Below are positions 55,305 to 62,991 of a DNA stretch of 64,000 bases, in pieces (the stretch's first letter is position 1; each line of letters starts with the position of its first letter). The stretch comes from Rhodocyclaceae bacterium (GTDB taxonomy: Bacteria > Pseudomonadota > Gammaproteobacteria > Burkholderiales > Rhodocyclaceae), in contig JAEUNM010000123.1 in NCBI GenBank assembly GCA_016791105.1, forward strand, positions 1-64,000, read 5' to 3'. The notes beneath the pieces are model-generated. The model made no database searches and was not told the DNA's origin. It saw only the letters and a list, made by a program, of their open reading frames with translations. The translations under genes and the position numbers were made by a program.

Positions 55305-55677
55305 GCCCGCGTAGGGCGGAAAAGCGCAGCGCATTCCGCCGTATGTGGCGGTTCAATTCCCACCATACGATTGCGAAGCCTCGAGGCGGCCCCGCAGCTT
55401 GGGGCGACGACAGGAGCCCGAAGCGTTCCGCGCTTGGCGACACGCCGATGTTGGGGTTCGCAAGCTCACCGCCAACCTACGGGGCGGCGGCGCGCGGCCC
55501 GGCCCGCGTAGGGCGGAAAAGCGCAGCGCATTCCGCCGTATGTGGCGGTTCAGATCCACCCTACGTCTGCGAAGCCTCGAGGCGGCCCCGCAGCTTGGGG
55601 TGACGACAGGGACCCGAAGGGTTCCGCGCTTGGCGACAGGCCGATGTTGGGGTTCGCAAGCTCACCACCAACCTACC
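55305..55677. repeat. Repeat family A, two tandem copies (197-bp period)
   Basis: Two copies begin at about 55305 and 55502. Each starts GTAGGGCGGAAAAGCGCAGC with CATTCCGCCGTATG, continues with CGAAGCCTCGAGGCGGCCCC and CAGCTTGGGG, then GTTCCGCGCTTGGCGACA and ends GTTGGGGTTCGCAAGCTCAC before CCAACCTAC. Differences between copies are few. The first part is the reverse complement of an arm of family C at 60.8-61.4 kb, so the two families are related. Short open frames through the copies are not genes. Confidence 0.9.
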
Positions 55678-55680
55678 TTA

Positions 55681-56217
55681 TTACGGGAGTCGTGCGTCGA
55701 GTATTTCCATGTCGCCGGGAAAGCTCCCTAGCCACACCTGGGTCCGATTTTGCTGGGCCGCTTCGAGTACACGGCGGATCGCCCCGAAACGCGGATTTGC
55801 GGCTGACAAACGGAGCAGCGAGGGCCGCAGTACCAGCGTTACCACCAGGTCGTTCGAGGCTGGCGTCATTGCTCGAATCGATTTGACCGAGTCCGGAATA
55901 AATGGCGAAACAAAGCTGAATTTTCCCGTCGCCGGGTTGTAGGCGGCAAACACATGCGTGCGTTCCGCGGCTGAGCGGGTCAGGAAATCGATCCGCGCCT
56001 TGGTGCTGTCTGCAACACTGACAATCAGTTTTACGCCGCCATCCGTGTAAAACGACAGGGTGCTTGCATCAGCAGCTTTATTCAAGGCATTTACGAGCGT
56101 GAATTCGTAGGTGTCGTACACTGTGGTTCCCTCGCACGAAACGGGCGGACTTGCCGCTGCGAAAAATAATGACGCAATCAGTGTCATCAAGGGGGGGCGA
56201 TAAAAACCGTGCATCAT
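55681..56217 (-). CDS. Exported small protein, candidate immunity or partner protein
   Basis: A 178-residue protein with an N-terminal export signal (LMTLIASLFFAAASPPVSC). The mature part looks like a beta-rich domain (YEFTLVNALNKAADASTLSF, GGVKLIVSVADSTKARIDFL, NDLVVTLVLRP) with a helix at the end. No family recognised. Its start overlaps the deamidase gene stop (ATGA), so it is translationally coupled. In secreted-toxin modules the gene after the effector usually encodes the immunity protein, which makes that role the leading hypothesis. The export signal means it would act outside the cytoplasm. Confidence 0.6.
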   Translation of the reverse strand: MMHGFYRPPLMTLIASLFFAAASPPVSCEGTTVYDTYEFTLVNALNKAADASTLSFYTDGGVKLIVSVADSTKARIDFLTRSAAERTHVFAAYNPATGKFSFVSPFIPDSVKSIRAMTPASNDLVVTLVLRPSLLRLSAANPRFGAIRRVLEAAQQNRTQVWLGSFPGDMEILDARLP

Positions 56218-56849
56218 TTTCCGGTGGCCTTTTTGTTTGCGGCCTGGCGGGCATCGTCGCGGGCGGTTCTGTGCGCCGATAAAGCCTGCTCCGCGTAGGC
56301 AACAGGATAGTCTCTGCCTTTGGTGTCCGGGTCAAAGGGGTAGTGCACGTTGGATGGCGTAATTTCCTGCATGGTTGGGACCTGGGCGTGCGGTCCGCAG
56401 CGCGCCTTCCATTCGTCCATCGAAAGCGGTTTATCGGATAGCGAGGGGTCGAGAACACGCTCTTCAACCTTGCCGTTACTCTGTTCTACCTGCACGATTG
56501 GGGCGACATGATAGTGCCAGGTTACGGGCGCGCTATTACCGTTCGCATCAGGAAACGCCACGCGAGTTCCGTCCGCACGGTTAGGCTCCAGATACCCTTC
56601 GTACCACAGCTTGCGGCTGGCGTAACCTTCTTTTTCCATCATGTCCGACATGACACGGGCGCGTGCATAGCAGCAGTCCGGTGGATAGTCGAACGGCACA
56701 TCAGTCTGTTTGAACTGGTCCATGAATTGCTGCGCCTGCGCTTCGCTCATCGTATCCTTGAGCTTGTATGGGCATGGCGTAACGGCGCTACATGCCGGAG
56801 CTGAACCGTTATTTGCGCTGGGCGGAGTGGGTGCTTTGGCCTTACTCAT
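56214..56849 (-). CDS. Protein-glutaminase-type deamidase, candidate secreted effector
   Basis: A 211-residue protein. Cys60 in PPDCCYARARVM, His114 in TWHYHVAPIV and Asp134 in ERVLDPSL, followed by LSMDEWKARC, reproduce the Cys-His-Asp triad and surrounding sequence of Chryseobacterium protein-glutaminase, which deamidates glutamine in proteins. The first ~35 residues (SANNGSAPACSAVTPCPYKL) form a Cys/Pro-rich tether, not a signal peptide, so secretion by a signal-independent route such as type VI is plausible. The C-terminus is highly charged. It overlaps both neighbours by four to eight bases. Target unknown. Confidence 0.75.
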   Translation of the reverse strand: MSKAKAPTPPSANNGSAPACSAVTPCPYKLKDTMSEAQAQQFMDQFKQTDVPFDYPPDCCYARARVMSDMMEKEGYASRKLWYEGYLEPNRADGTRVAFPDANGNSAPVTWHYHVAPIVQVEQSNGKVEERVLDPSLSDKPLSMDEWKARCGPHAQVPTMQEITPSNVHYPFDPDTKGRDYPVAYAEQALSAHRTARDDARQAANKKATGK

Positions 56850-57687
56850 GACGAATGACCGCGGCCGTATCCGACATTACGCTTTTGAGCCATATGAGGG
56901 CTTTTCGTTCGAGCCGGTCGGCTCGAATGCCTGCGGTGGCGATCATCGGATCGGCCAAGGTATTGCTGATCCAGGGGTAAAACGGATCGCAGATACACCC
57001 ATGTCCAAAAGCGACCATCAGGGCCACCACCAGGGCGTATGCGCGGGCGCTCTGAAATCCGGCTCGGCGCGCAGCGCCGCCGGCCTCGCGTATCAGGGCG
57101 AGCATTGCATCATTACCAGCGTGGCGAAACTTTTCCGGACAGCTGTGTGCAATGTGCCCGAGCATGGCCGAAGAAAAATCTTGAGCCGCATAGTCATGAG
57201 ACATTTGCGCCAGGTCATGCAGCCGCTGCATGGCACGTCGCGCACTCGATGCGTCGTTGCCGGCGGTGGCGTCCTGATAGCGTAACACTGCGCGATAAAG
57301 CCCCTCTGCGCGCAGCATTTCATCCCTGTTTTCTCTTAGTATGCGGCCGGCCCAGGGGTACTGAGGGTCGGTGTCAAACTTACTGCCGAACAATAGTGAC
57401 AGCTCGATGTACAAGCGTATTGGACCGCGCCGCTCGAAGCCGTAACCGCGCGATTGTTCGATAGCTGCCCATATACCTCGGGCAAGCTCTTCATTGCTCA
57501 GGGTTTTGCACAGATCCGGAGAAAATTCGCGCGCATGCCCAAACATTTCATCGGCAAATCGCTGCAATGTCGCGCGATTCAATTCGCGCATCTGTTCAGG
57601 ATGGATGGTCAGCACGGCTGTGGCGAATGAAGGCAGGGCGACTCCGGTTACCCGTATGGTTTGGCGTTGAGGCACACTGACCGGCAA
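56842..57687 (-). CDS. Helical accessory protein of the deamidase module (type VI-associated type)
   Basis: A 281-residue mainly helical protein. The segment ARGIWAAIEQSRGYGFERRG, then YIELSLLFGSKFDTDPQYPW and AGRIL matches a pattern I know from proteins encoded beside type VI secretion effectors (helix, then G-xx-F-DTDP-xx-PW-A-xx-IL). The C-terminal part has two hydrophobic helices (ALVVALMVAFGHGCICDPFY). The frame opens with TTG at 57687. GTG 57675 or ATG 57591 are alternatives, so the N-terminus is uncertain. First gene of the three-gene operon. Chaperone or adaptor function is inferred. Confidence 0.6.
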   Translation of the reverse strand: MPVSVPQRQTIRVTGVALPSFATAVLTIHPEQMRELNRATLQRFADEMFGHAREFSPDLCKTLSNEELARGIWAAIEQSRGYGFERRGPIRLYIELSLLFGSKFDTDPQYPWAGRILRENRDEMLRAEGLYRAVLRYQDATAGNDASSARRAMQRLHDLAQMSHDYAAQDFSSAMLGHIAHSCPEKFRHAGNDAMLALIREAGGAARRAGFQSARAYALVVALMVAFGHGCICDPFYPWISNTLADPMIATAGIRADRLERKALIWLKSVMSDTAAVIRHE

Positions 57688-57773
57688 CGTCAGTGCGCCT
57701 TTAGTTGGCTATCGTGGCGGCCGGATGGACGCCGGACTTGCGTATCCCAAGCGGTCGCGCCGCAGCAGAAGTT

Positions 57774-58073
57774 TCACACCTGCAGTTCCAGCACCACTTC
57801 GCCGGATACCGGGTCGGTAACGCCCAGATCGCCGCCCAAATCTTCCAGATCGGCACGGAAAGTATCGAGCAGGGCGATCATTTTCGGGCGTGCGGCCACC
57901 AGTTGCTCGAAAGAATCCCATTCGCCGACGATGCAGTAAGTGCGCTCCCCGGTTTTTACCATGGAACCGCGCCGAAAACCTGCGAAATCCGGCCGCGCTT
58001 GCCGGTGTGCCTCGAGAAACGCTTCTTCGCGGCCGGGTTTGACGCGAAAGCGTACGACGTTGAATGCAGTCAT
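57774..58073 (-). CDS. ABM-like dimeric alpha-beta-barrel protein
   Basis: A 99-residue protein from ATG 58073, with GGAGGGG upstream. MTAFNVVRFRVKPGREEAFL, then MVKTGERTYCIVGEWDSFEQ fits the antibiotic-biosynthesis-monooxygenase fold: beta strand, KPGREEAFLEAH helix, strand, and EWDSFEQLVAARP helix. Such proteins may act as monooxygenases, haem-degrading enzymes or be of unknown function. Active-site residues cannot be assigned. It lies between the deamidase module and repeat family B. Confidence 0.75.
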   Translation of the reverse strand: MTAFNVVRFRVKPGREEAFLEAHRQARPDFAGFRRGSMVKTGERTYCIVGEWDSFEQLVAARPKMIALLDTFRADLEDLGGDLGVTDPVSGEVVLELQV

Positions 58074-58211
58074 GACTATCCCCTCCAGAATGGCGGGCGG
58101 CGCCCGCGATGCATGATTCATAGGCCGCCGCCGGCGCCGGGTCAAGCACTGCTTGCAGCTTTGGTAGGGGAATCGGGCCGATGCGGCCCAGCGGTTCAAC
58201 CCGGCTGGGCC

Positions 58212-58590
58212 CTGGGGGCGCGGGCGTCCCGCCCGCGGCAAGTGCGCATCACGCCTGCGAAAAGATTGAATCTCAACTGCACGCGGGCGAGACGCCCACG
58301 CCCCCAGGTTGGGGCGGGAACGGAGCCTCAGGCCAAGGATAGGGCGCGGGTGGGGCATCGCCGGACCTGTCGTTGGCAACGGGCGCTGGGGGCGCGGGCG
58401 TCCCGCCCGCGGCAAATGCGAATCACGCCTGCCAAAAGTTTGAATCTCGACGGCACGCGGGCGAGACGCCCACGCCCCCAGGTTGGGGCGGGACCGGAGC
58501 CTCAGGCCAAGGATAGGGCGCGGGCGGGGCATCGCCGGTCCTGTCGTTGTCAACGGGCGCTGGGGGCGCGGGCGTCGCGCCCGCGATCGT
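58212..58590. repeat. Repeat family B, two full copies and a fragment (174-bp period)
   Basis: Copies start at 58212, 58386 and 58560. Each opens with CTGGGGGCGCGGGCGTCCCG and about 70 bases later closes with its imperfect inverted complement GCGGGCGAGACGCCCACGCC ending CCCAG, so each can form a large cruciform. A further ~80 bases (GGTTGGGGCGGGA..GGAGCCTCAGGCCAAGGATA) completes the unit. The third copy is cut after the first arm. Long open frames run through the copies because the unit length is a multiple of three; they are not genes. Confidence 0.92.
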
Positions 58591-58640
58591 GACCTGCGCC
58601 CACGGCTACAGGCCGCGGCGCCCGTAACACCTATCGAATT

Positions 58641-59468
58641 TCAACCCGCCTGCAGCGGCAGCGACAATTCCCGCACCAATTCCGCCGTCGCGGGCCGCAC
58701 GCCGCGCCACCAGAAAAACGACTCGGCGGCCTGTTCCACCAGCATGCCGGCACCGTCGGCGAGGCGCCCCGTGCCGGCATCGGCCGCAAGCCGCAGGAAA
58801 GGGGTTAAACCTTTCCCATAAGCCATTTCATAAGCCAGGCCCGAGCGCGAAAACACGTTTTGCGGCAGCGGCAGGGCGTCGCCGGACAGGCTGGCCGAGG
58901 ACGCATTCACCACCAGATCGAAGCGCTCGCCCGGTATGTCGGAATAGCCCGCGCTACTCACCTTGCCGTAAGCGGCGACCATTTCCGCCAGTTGTTCGGC
59001 GGTGCGCAGCGTGCGATTCACGATGACCAGTTCGGCCGGCTCGCGCTCCAGAAACGGCAGCAGCACCCCGCGCGCCGCGCCGCCCGCGCCAACCAGCAAA
59101 ATCCGCTTGCCGCGCAGCGCCAGGCCGAGGTTATGTTCGATGTCATTGACGAGGCCGATGCCGTCGAAATTTTCCGCGTGTATGCCCTGCAGGTCGAATT
59201 TGAGCGCATTCGCGGCGCCGGCCAGACGCACCCGCTCGCTGCGGAAATCTGCCAGCTCGCAGGCCGCCAGCTTGAACGGCACGGTCACGTTGAGGCCCAG
59301 CCCGCCTGCGGCGCGGAAACTGCGCACGACTGCGGCAAAGCCGTCGAGCGGCCCGAGTAGGGCGCCGTATTCGATGTCCTGCCCGGTTTCGCGCGCGAAG
59401 CGGGCGTGGATCAGCGGCGATTTGGAGTGGCTGATCGGATTGCCGATCACGGCATAACGGTCGGTCAT
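58641..59468 (-). CDS. aroE: Shikimate dehydrogenase (NADP)
   Basis: A 275-residue enzyme reducing 3-dehydroshikimate in aromatic amino acid synthesis. The substrate site YAVIGNPISHSKSPLIH is at residues 5-21, LNVTVPFK holds the catalytic Lys, GAANAL and ENFDGIGL hold the Asn and Asp, and the NADP motif is LLVGAGGAARGVLLP with NRT after it. The end GAGMLVEQAAESFFWWRG is typical. It is in the same direction as aroD but separated from it by the 59.5-60.0 kb repeats. Confidence 0.95.
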   Translation of the reverse strand: MTDRYAVIGNPISHSKSPLIHARFARETGQDIEYGALLGPLDGFAAVVRSFRAAGGLGLNVTVPFKLAACELADFRSERVRLAGAANALKFDLQGIHAENFDGIGLVNDIEHNLGLALRGKRILLVGAGGAARGVLLPFLEREPAELVIVNRTLRTAEQLAEMVAAYGKVSSAGYSDIPGERFDLVVNASSASLSGDALPLPQNVFSRSGLAYEMAYGKGLTPFLRLAADAGTGRLADGAGMLVEQAAESFFWWRGVRPATAELVRELSLPLQAG

Positions 59469-59552
59469 GGCGGTGGGGGGATTGGGTCAGGTTGGCAGTG
59501 GGAGTAACTTACCCTGTGGTTACGGCAAGAGCAGGTGGTGCATTGGCTTCAG

Positions 59553-59975
59553 CCTGGGGGCGCGGGCGTCGCGCCCGCGGAAAGTGCGAATCACGCCTGC
59601 GAAAGCTTCGAATCTCAACGGCATGCGGGCGAGACGCCCACACCCCCAAGTTAGGGCGGGCGCGACGCCTTGGGCCAGCTATCAAACCAGCCTGCGCCAT
59701 CGCTACTTCGAGGCCCTGGGGGCGCGGGCGTCGCGCCCGCGGAAAGCGCGAATCACGCCTGCGAAAGCTTCGAATCTCAACGGCATGCGGGCGAGACGTC
59801 CACACCCCCAAGTTAGGGCGGGCGCGACGCCTTGGGCCAGCCATCAAACCAGCCTGCGCCATCGCTACTTCGAGGCCCTGGGGGCGCGGGCGTGCCGCCC
59901 GCGAAAAGCGCGAATCACGCCTGCGAAAGCTTCGAATCTCCACTGCATGCGGGCGAGACGCCTGCACCCCCAATT
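59553..59975. repeat. Repeat family B-prime, three tandem copies (162-163-bp period)
   Basis: Copies start at 59553, 59716 and 59878. They share the CTGGGGGCGCGGGCGTCGCG arm, ATCACGCCTGCGAAAG centre and GCGGGCGAGACG closing arm with family B at 58.2-58.6 kb, but carry a different second half (AGGGCGGGCGCGACGCCTTG then CAAACCAGCCTGCGCCATCG). Thus the hairpin core is common and the tail differs. The last copy ends about 15 bases before the aroD stop. The array lies between aroE and aroD. Confidence 0.92.
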
Positions 59976-59990
59976 GGGGCTTTTGCGTGC

Positions 59991-60773
59991 TCACTGCACC
60001 CCCATGCCGCGCCGGATCGCATCGAGCAACTGGCGCAAATCCTCGATCGGAATTTGCCCTGGTGCGGAGGCCTGGCTACCTACCGCGAAGGTGATCGAAG
60101 ATCCGAACGCCCAGCCCACCATGCGCGACAGCGAACCATGGCCGCCCATGGCCATGCTCACGATGGGCAGGGCGATGCGGCGGTGCGCTTCCTGCGTGGC
60201 GGCGAAAAGCACCAGCACGTCGGCCATGTCTTGCGGCATGACGGCCACTTTGGCGATATCCGCACCGACTTCGGCCATGGCGACGAATTTGGCGACCAGA
60301 TCGTCCTTGGGCGGGGTTTTGTGGAAATCGTGGAACGAGGCGATCAATTGCGCGCCGCTGCGCCGCGCGGCAGCCAGCACGTGCCGGAACAGATCCGGCT
60401 CGCCGGACAGTTCCCAATCGACAAAATCGACATTGCCCGTATCGCACACTGCTTCGTACAGACACAACACCTGCGGCTCGGTCAGCCCAGTGGCGTGGCC
60501 GCCTTCGCGCGTGGAACGGCGCGTGAACAGGATGGGTATGCCCTGCGCGCCGGCACGCAATTCCGCCAGCGCGTCCAGCACCGCCGGCGTATCGGTAATG
60601 GCCGCGAAAAAATCCACGCGCCATTCGATCAGATCGGGCGCTTTGGCACGCACCGCTGCCAGTTCGGCGCGCAGACCGTCCGCGTCGGCGGCGACCAGCG
60701 GCGCGCACACCAGCGGCAGCTTGCCGCCGCCCAAAATCTGACCGCGCAAGCGGATTGGCTTTGCAAAATCCAT
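59991..60773 (-). CDS. aroD: 3-dehydroquinate dehydratase, type I
   Basis: A 260-residue Schiff-base enzyme converting 3-dehydroquinate to 3-dehydroshikimate, the step before AroE. PDLIEWRVDFF carries the substrate-binding Glu and Arg, ASFHDFHKTP the catalytic His, DIAKVAVMP the Schiff-base Lys, and the C-terminal WAFGSSITFA and ASAPGQIP close the site. ATG 60773 was taken over an upstream TTG. Many betaproteobacteria use the unrelated type II AroQ, so the type I form beside aroE is notable. Confidence 0.93.
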   Translation of the reverse strand: MDFAKPIRLRGQILGGGKLPLVCAPLVAADADGLRAELAAVRAKAPDLIEWRVDFFAAITDTPAVLDALAELRAGAQGIPILFTRRSTREGGHATGLTEPQVLCLYEAVCDTGNVDFVDWELSGEPDLFRHVLAAARRSGAQLIASFHDFHKTPPKDDLVAKFVAMAEVGADIAKVAVMPQDMADVLVLFAATQEAHRRIALPIVSMAMGGHGSLSRMVGWAFGSSITFAVGSQASAPGQIPIEDLRQLLDAIRRGMGVQ

Positions 60774-60842
60774 GGAAGGGTTCGAGCGGATCAAAACCGC
60801 ATCATCCTACATTCCCGCGAGGGCGGCTGAGACATGCCGACC

Positions 60843-61414
60843 CGTAGGGCGGATAAGCCGCAGGCGCAATCCGCCGTATGGAGACGTGGAATGACCCAAC
60901 ACGGCCTGATTTCCCGGCCCGGTGCGAGGGTCGAAAGCTCCGTGCCACTGAATTTGCGGCTACGCATTGGCATCGAACCGCCCCATACGGCGGAATGCGC
61001 TGCGCTTTTCCGCCCTACGTTCGCGGGCGGCGGCCATTCCGTAGGGCGGATAAGCCGCAGGCGCAATCCGCCGTATGGTGACGTGGAATGACCCAACACG
61101 GCCTGATTTCCCGGCCCTGTGCGAGGGCCGAAAGTTCCGCGCCACAGAATTTGCGGCTACGCACTGGAGCCGAACCGCCCCATACGGCGGAATGCGCTGC
61201 GCTTTTCCGCCCTACATTCGCGGGCGGCGGCCATTCCGTAGGGCGGATAAGCCGCAGGCGCAATCCGCCGTATGGAGACGTGGAATGACCCAACACGGCA
61301 TGATTTCCCGGCCCGGTGCGAGGGTCGAAAGTTCCGTGCCACAGAATTTGCGGCTACGCATTGGCATCGAACCGCCCCATACGGCGGAATGCGCTGCGCT
61401 TTTCCGCCCTACGA
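60843..61414. repeat. Repeat family C, three tandem copies of a REPIN-like element (197-bp period)
   Basis: Copies begin near 60843, 61040 and 61237, with exactly 197 bases between equivalent positions. Each starts GTAGGGCGGATAAGCCGCAG with CAATCCGCCGTATGG and, after about 110 bases, ends CCATACGGCGGAATGCGCTG with TTTTCCGCCCTAC, an inverted pair of short palindromes typical of REPIN-type elements. The inner sequence (TGACCCAACACGGC, TGATTTCCCGGCCC, TTTGCGGCTACGCA) is nearly identical among copies. The last copy ends 25 bases before the stop of the TIR-WD40 gene. Confidence 0.93.
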
Positions 61415-61439
61415 CGCCCACGCTGCTCAACCAACCGCC

Positions 61440-62915
61440 TCAGCCGCGTTTCCCGCCCGCGCGCCCCCCGCCTTTTTCGCCGCGCTTGCCGGCCTTAACC
61501 TTCCACGCCACGATGCGGCCGTCCGAGCCGCCGCTGGCGAGCATTTGTCCGTCGTGGGAAAAGGCAACCGACCAAATCCAGTCCGAATGCCATTTGCTGT
61601 CGCTGCCCATGGGCTTGGATAACAGCAATTCACCGGTCTCCACGTCCCAAAGATTGAGCCGCTTGTCCCAGCCCACACTGGCCAGGGTGCGGCCGTCCGG
61701 CGCGTAGGCCACGCTGCGCACCAGATAATCGTGTTCGCGCTTGCGCCAGCGTGGCGCGTGGTCGGTCGAACTCACATCCCACACGCAAACCGCCTTGTCC
61801 AGACCGCAACTGGCCAGGGTTTTGCCGTCCGGCGCGAATGCCACGCTTTCCACGGAACTTTGATGGCGCCCCAATTCGCGCGCCTCGCCGACTTCGATAT
61901 CGAGCAGCCACACCGTATCGCGCAGGCTGCCAATGGCGAGCAGGCGATCGTCGGGCGAAAACGCCACCGAGGTCACGCGGCCTATGCCTTCCACGGCGCT
62001 GCCGCCGCTGCGGCGCGGTTCGCCTTCGTCGGCATCCCAGAACAGCACGCGGCCATCGTAGCCGCCGCTGGCGACACGGCTGCCGTCGCTGGAAAACGCC
62101 ACCGAATAAACCGCCTCGGTATGCTCCCTGCGCTCCCACAACAGCTTGAGCGGATCGACCGACCATACGCGCACATAGCCGTCCTCACCGCCCGTCACCA
62201 GGCGCTGATCGTCGTGCGAAAACGCCACCGAATAAACATAACTGCCGTGCCGGCCGCTGGCGATGGCCTGACCGGCCGGATCCAGCAAATTCCACAGCAC
62301 CACCGTGCAATGGCTGCCCGCCGCCAGCCATTCGCCACTGCGGGAAAAGGCGATCGAATACAGTTCGTCTTCCACCTGCTGCAAGGGCGGCAGGCGCCGC
62401 ACCAGATTGGAATAGTCGATCACCGGCTGCGGCGCGCGGCCCTCCGCAGCCGGAAACGGCGGCACCACAAGCGGCTTTTGCCGGCGCGGATCGGCTTGCG
62501 GGCGCGGCCCCGGCAGCGGCTGCACGGCGCGCAGACCGGCCAGCAGCCTGGCACGCGCGTCGGCTTCGCTGCTGCCCACCAGATCGACATACACATGGCC
62601 GCCGAGCAGGCCGCGCCGCTCGAAGGCGTGCACGCGCACCGGCAATATGAGCGCGCGGTCGCTATCCGGATCGATGCGGTAATACTCGCGCCACTCCGCC
62701 TGGGCGTGGCGCGAGGCCCGCCACGACGGCGACTGCACGGCCAATAGTCGCGGCGCCTTGAGTAGAGCCTGATCCATGTTGCGTACCCAGTCCTGGCCGG
62801 GCAAAAAATCCCAGGCCTGGATCAGCACGGAATATCCGGCCTCCTCGACCTGCCAGGCGATCCATTGCGCCCAGCCGGCGTCGTCCTTGTTGTAGCTGAC
62901 GAAGAAATCGGCCAT
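61440..62915 (-). CDS. TIR-domain protein with a seven-bladed WD40 propeller
   Basis: A 491-residue protein. Residues 1-~115 form a bacterial TIR domain (MADFFVSYNKDDAGWAQWIA, AWDFLPGQDW, then AQAEWREYY, in which Glu74 is the position of the NADase glutamate). A Pro-rich linker (~135-165) leads to seven WD40 repeats starting at about 185, 227, 268, 313, 353, 398 and 446, each with SVAFS..DG..LASG and a closing W. The last residues are a Gly/Lys/Arg tail (AGKRGEKGGGRAGGKRG) next to the repeat array. GGGGAAA precedes ATG 62915. TIR proteins with sensor repeats often serve in defence by NAD depletion; that role is inferred. Confidence 0.88.
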   Translation of the reverse strand: MADFFVSYNKDDAGWAQWIAWQVEEAGYSVLIQAWDFLPGQDWVRNMDQALLKAPRLLAVQSPSWRASRHAQAEWREYYRIDPDSDRALILPVRVHAFERRGLLGGHVYVDLVGSSEADARARLLAGLRAVQPLPGPRPQADPRRQKPLVVPPFPAAEGRAPQPVIDYSNLVRRLPPLQQVEDELYSIAFSRSGEWLAAGSHCTVVLWNLLDPAGQAIASGRHGSYVYSVAFSHDDQRLVTGGEDGYVRVWSVDPLKLLWERREHTEAVYSVAFSSDGSRVASGGYDGRVLFWDADEGEPRRSGGSAVEGIGRVTSVAFSPDDRLLAIGSLRDTVWLLDIEVGEARELGRHQSSVESVAFAPDGKTLASCGLDKAVCVWDVSSTDHAPRWRKREHDYLVRSVAYAPDGRTLASVGWDKRLNLWDVETGELLLSKPMGSDSKWHSDWIWSVAFSHDGQMLASGGSDGRIVAWKVKAGKRGEKGGGRAGGKRG

Positions 62916-62930
62916 CGAGTTTCCCCGCGG

Positions 62931-62958
62931 TTGGCTCGGTACAGGGCGAGCATACAAT
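62931..62958 (+). promoter_or_regulatory. Possible promoter of the homospermidine synthase gene
   Basis: TTGGCT (62931-62936) and TACAAT (62953-62958) are separated by 16 bases, a fair sigma-70 pair 34 bases before the ATG at 62992. The -35 is weak. The divergent TIR-WD40 gene starts only 76 bases away. Confidence 0.4.
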
Positions 62959-62991
62959 ACTCGCCTGCTTCCGGCTTGCCCGCAGAATTCC

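Noticed and set aside
57774..58553. A 259-residue frame reading from repeat family B into the ABM-like protein
   Set aside because: The upstream part is translated repeat sequence. The strong ribosome binding site before ATG 58073 defines the real 99-residue gene.
58212..61414. CRISPR array
   Set aside because: The repeated units are 162-197 bp, nearly identical through their full length, with no short repeats separated by unique spacers and no cas genes.
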